In this document: positions 63,589-64,000 of the stretch, one piece after another
Position numbering within the stretch: the first letter of the stretch is position 1
Layout: every line of letters begins with the position of its first letter
Source: Pedobacter puniceum
Lineage (GTDB): Bacteria > Bacteroidota > Bacteroidia > Sphingobacteriales > Sphingobacteriaceae
Length of the DNA: 64,000 nt
Direction: 5' to 3'
Assembly: GCF_009674685.1 (NCBI RefSeq)
Contig: NZ_WKJI01000002.1
Span: 434,001-498,000, forward strand
Notes under the pieces: generated by a model
Databases searched by the model: none
Told to the model about the DNA's origin: nothing
Seen by the model: only the letters and a program-made list of their open reading frames with translations
Made by a program: the position numbers and the translations under genes

Positions 63589-64000
63589 AGACAGTCAACA
63601 AATGCTAAAGTACATTCGACTCTTTCTGATGTACTAGCTTGTTTTGAGCCTCGACTAATTTGATTTTTCAGAGGTTTATGAACACCATTTCGATATTCAT
63701 AAGAGTTAATAGTTTTATTTTTAAAATCTTTTAATAATAAAACACCATTAAAATTTTTGAAATCAGTAGTATGATCCTGTATTAGATCCTTAGATTCATC
63801 CTTAATAGCTGTAATATTCGATTTAGGGGGAATAATATAGGTGGCCAATTTAATATCTAATCCAGAAGAAGTTTCTTTAAATAATATATATTTATCAGTG
63901 TTTGAAATAGGAGATTTCAAGTAAACATTCGTCTTTTTATTAAGAATTTGTAAATCGAGTGGTATATAATAATAAGCTAATGAATCATTAACTAATTTTT
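63558..64000 (-). CDS. N-terminal part of secreted protein (5' end outside window), probably frameshifted
   Basis: The frame is open from the right edge (translated KLVNDSLAYYYIPLDLQILN...) to TAG at 63558, at least 147 codons. It has no recognised domain. Near the end is ERVECTLAFVDCLWYGQHHG, a Cys/Trp-rich stretch that continues naturally in the -1 frame (MLENGYFETGRSLYCSQ). The stop therefore looks like the result of a frameshift, and the intact protein would be more than 460 residues together with the region at 62629-63564. Confidence 0.6.
   Translation of the reverse strand, partial: KLVNDSLAYYYIPLDLQILNKKTNVYLKSPISNTDKYILFKETSSGLDIKLATYIIPPKSNITAIKDESKDLIQDHTTDFKNFNGVLLLKDFKNKTINSYEYRNGVHKPLKNQISRGSKQASTSERVECTLAFVDCLWYGQHHGGC

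Overview
The window looks like chromosomal DNA of a Bacteroidota bacterium, most probably Sphingobacteriaceae (Pedobacter-like). The support is AT-rich DNA, few Shine-Dalgarno sites, several carboxypeptidase-like/TonB-plug/beta-barrel outer-membrane proteins, Sphingobacteria-type housekeeping proteins, and a perfect Bacteroidota promoter (TTTG-N19-TANNTTTG) ahead of the threonine operon. No rRNA, tRNA, intact insertion sequence, prophage or CRISPR array was seen.

Layout. 1-2745: secA (3' end off the window). 2901-4959: a bile-acid-symporter-like transporter, a repeat-filled gap and a Rid-family protein. 5132-9744: a 2,4-dienoyl-CoA reductase-like SDR, an enoyl-CoA isomerase-like crotonase and a large MG2/TonB-plug surface protein. 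9821-14449: dcd, a phosphopantetheinyl transferase overlapping lipB, and a 2-hydroxyacid dehydrogenase overlapping an FGGY kinase. 14450-16204: a long composite repeat region. 16205-23596: groEL/groES, an envelope operon (sigma-54 activator, lptE, acidic protein, secG) and miaB. 23737-26839: an AsmA-like protein and a serine hydrolase. 26869-31788: an accessory operon of a cytosine-5 DNA methyltransferase, a protein with two GHKL ATPase modules (MutL/MORC-like plus histidine-kinase-like), a receiver-domain protein and a possibly frameshifted small ORF. 32514-35588: ilvE, a CLC transporter with fluoride-type motifs and a lipoprotein. 35589-37018: the second composite repeat region. 37019-45068: YceH-like protein, a SerB-SerA-ACT fusion, an epimerase, a formimidoylglutamase homologue with altered metal ligands, a TlpA-like thioredoxin, a lipoprotein and purD. 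45161-55223: an HMA-AraC regulator, clpS, a TonB receptor paired with a phytase, and two beta-barrel proteins. 55491-60448: thrABC with a complete-looking attenuator (promoter, Thr-rich leader peptide, terminator). 60552-64000: rsgA, dtd and secreted proteins of unknown function, one apparently frameshifted.

Most noteworthy. (1) The methyltransferase/dual-GHKL/receiver operon has no recognisable nuclease and looks like a two-component-style defence or epigenetic system. (2) A dispersed, about 255-bp, strongly palindromic non-coding element occurs five times. Its flanking hairpins keep their loops or flanks while the stems change by compensatory base pairs, so secondary structure seems to be under selection. 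(3) The thr operon carries an attenuation leader whose codons are dominated by Thr with single Ile and Met codons. Many intergenic gaps are also filled with tracts built from a few short words (TACTTT-type, TTGGTTAG-type, CATGGACTATTAAC-type), a recurrent and unexplained texture in this genome.

All assignments come from reading the sequence and translated proteins; no database search was run.
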